Shown here: positions 4,668-5,516 of the stretch, piece by piece
Layout of the letters: every line of letters begins with the position of its first letter
Numbering within the stretch: position 1 is the first letter of the stretch
Source of the DNA: an uncultured Bacteroides sp.
GTDB lineage: Bacteria > Bacteroidota > Bacteroidia > Bacteroidales > Bacteroidaceae
DNA length: 5,516 nucleotides
Direction of reading: 5' to 3'
Assembly: GCF_900547205.1 (NCBI RefSeq)
Contig: NZ_URFY01000106.1
Coordinates: 1-5,516 of the forward strand
Program-made: the position numbers and the translations under genes
Notes under the pieces: generated by a model
Told to the model about the DNA's origin: nothing
What the model saw: the letters and a program-made list of their open reading frames with translations, nothing else
Database searches by the model: none

Positions 4668-5516
4668 ATGAATGAAAGACTAACAATTCAAGACCTTACT
4701 GACTTATTAGCTGCTAAGCATAGTATGGCTAAAAAGGATGCCGAGGCGTTCGTAAAAGAGTTTTTTCTTTTGATAGAACAAGCCTTGGAGAGCGAGAATA
4801 CTGTAAAAATCAAAGGATTGGGTACTTTCAAACTTGTTGATGTTGATAGCCGGGAAAGCGTCCACGTGAATACAGGAGAACGTTTTCAGATAAAGGGACA
4901 TACAAAAGTTTCGTTTTCTCCGGATGCTAGTCTGCGGGATACAATAAATAAGCCTTTTGCTCATTTTGAAACAGTTGTGCTGAATGAAAATACAGTGCTG
5001 GAAGATACTCCACTTGAAGAGCCAGATGAGGATGAGTCGGTGGACGAACCAACGATTGTTGAGACTGTATTTGCAGAGGAAATCAGTGAACAGCAAGCGG
5101 AAGTTGAGGAACAAATGATTGCCGAAAATATTGATGAAAAGATAGAGCAATTAGAAGAGGAAGAAATACCTGTGGTTGAAGAAAAATCGGATTTTGAAGA
5201 GAAAAAGCCTGAAGAACTATCCGAAGAGCTGCCGGAAAAGAAAGCTATTGAAGAGAAACCGGCGGTAGTTACGGCGGAAATGATAATTGAACAGGAACTT
5301 CTGAAGGCAAATTTGAAACCTGTAACTCCGATAGTTCCTCCACCAACGGAAGTTGTAGAAACGGCTAAGCCTGGTTTTAAGAAAGAGGATACTAATAAGG
5401 AAAAATCACCGGTGCCTTACTTGATTGCAATTATTGTGCTTGTTTTATTGCTATGTGGGGGTGTTGTTCTATTTATATATTACCCGGATATGTTTTCTTC
5501 TTCGCCCGGTCAGAAC
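4668..5516 (+). CDS. HU-like domain protein with acidic linker and transmembrane helix (3' end outside window)
   Basis: An open frame runs from ATG 4668 to the window edge (283 codons, no stop). Residues 1-95 form an HU/IHF-like domain: an N-terminal helical part (LTIQDLTDLLA, then helices to about 42), the hinge KIKGLGTFKLVD (47-58), a beta-arm and a tail, VSFSPDASLRDTIN (81-94). In the arm, the canonical NPxTGE is HVNTGE (66-71), so the intercalating proline is a valine. Residues about 105-200 are a low-complexity Glu/Asp-rich linker, followed by a Pro/Lys segment (about 215-250). A single hydrophobic helix of about 22 residues (251-272, YLIAIIVLVLL onwards) is preceded by lysines and followed by YYPDMFSSSP, so by the positive-inside rule the HU part should face the cytoplasm and the C-terminus the periplasm. 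It starts 11 bp after the previous HU gene, from which it probably arose by tandem duplication. The missing C-terminus may carry a cell-envelope domain such as SPOR or LysM; this is a guess. Function is unknown. Confidence 0.93.
   Translation, partial: MNERLTIQDLTDLLAAKHSMAKKDAEAFVKEFFLLIEQALESENTVKIKGLGTFKLVDVDSRESVHVNTGERFQIKGHTKVSFSPDASLRDTINKPFAHFETVVLNENTVLEDTPLEEPDEDESVDEPTIVETVFAEEISEQQAEVEEQMIAENIDEKIEQLEEEEIPVVEEKSDFEEKKPEELSEELPEKKAIEEKPAVVTAEMIIEQELLKANLKPVTPIVPPPTEVVETAKPGFKKEDTNKEKSPVPYLIAIIVLVLLLCGGVVLFIYYPDMFSSSPGQN

Noticed and set aside
4707..5150. 147-codon minus-strand open frame
   Set aside because: It lies wholly opposite the HU/TM gene, whose + frame has recognisable HU sequence. 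The antisense frame is rich in Phe, Cys and Ile (reverse of Glu/Lys/Asn codons) and resembles no family.

Overview
The window looks like a core chromosomal segment of a gut-type Bacteroidota, most probably Bacteroides or a close relative. The evidence is: gene starts mostly without Shine-Dalgarno sequences and with A/T-rich leaders; Bacteroides-type -7 elements (a perfect TAnnTTTG match before ftsY, a near match before rpmB); a Bacteroidota-specific small protein (DUF4295) directly after rpmG; and protein sequences that resemble Bacteroides orthologues. All genes lie on the + strand. I see no mobile element, CRISPR array, tRNA or rRNA, and no gene-free stretch longer than 139 bases.

Region 1 (1-1216): the 3' two thirds of tsaD (tRNA t6A synthesis; its start lies upstream of the window), then, 34 bp later, a stand-alone CinA C-terminal domain protein of the PncC type (nicotinamide-nucleotide deamidation).

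Region 2 (about 1258-2049): a compact ribosomal transcription unit. A putative promoter precedes rpmB (bL28), rpmG (bL33) and a 52-residue DUF4295 protein. As far as I recall, that protein is the Bacteroidota ribosomal protein bL38. A near-perfect 15-bp intrinsic terminator closes the unit. Both bL28 and bL33 are zinc-free forms lacking the paired CxxC knuckles.

Region 3 (about 2085-5516, open at the right edge): a second unit with its own -7 element. It encodes ftsY (SRP receptor GTPase), rimO (methylthiotransferase for ribosomal protein S12), a 92-residue HU/IHF-like protein, and a longer protein that runs off the window. Spacing is very tight (4-bp overlap, 14- or 8-bp overlap, 11-bp gap), so co-transcription is likely.

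The most unusual item is the last gene. An N-terminal HU-like domain, which has lost the DNA-intercalating proline, is followed by a roughly 100-residue strongly acidic linker and a single transmembrane helix, with the C-terminus beyond the window. It could be a membrane-tethered, nucleoid-facing protein. The whole neighbourhood concerns translation quality (t6A, ribosomal proteins, S12 modification), membrane targeting (FtsY) and nucleoid proteins (two HU-like genes).
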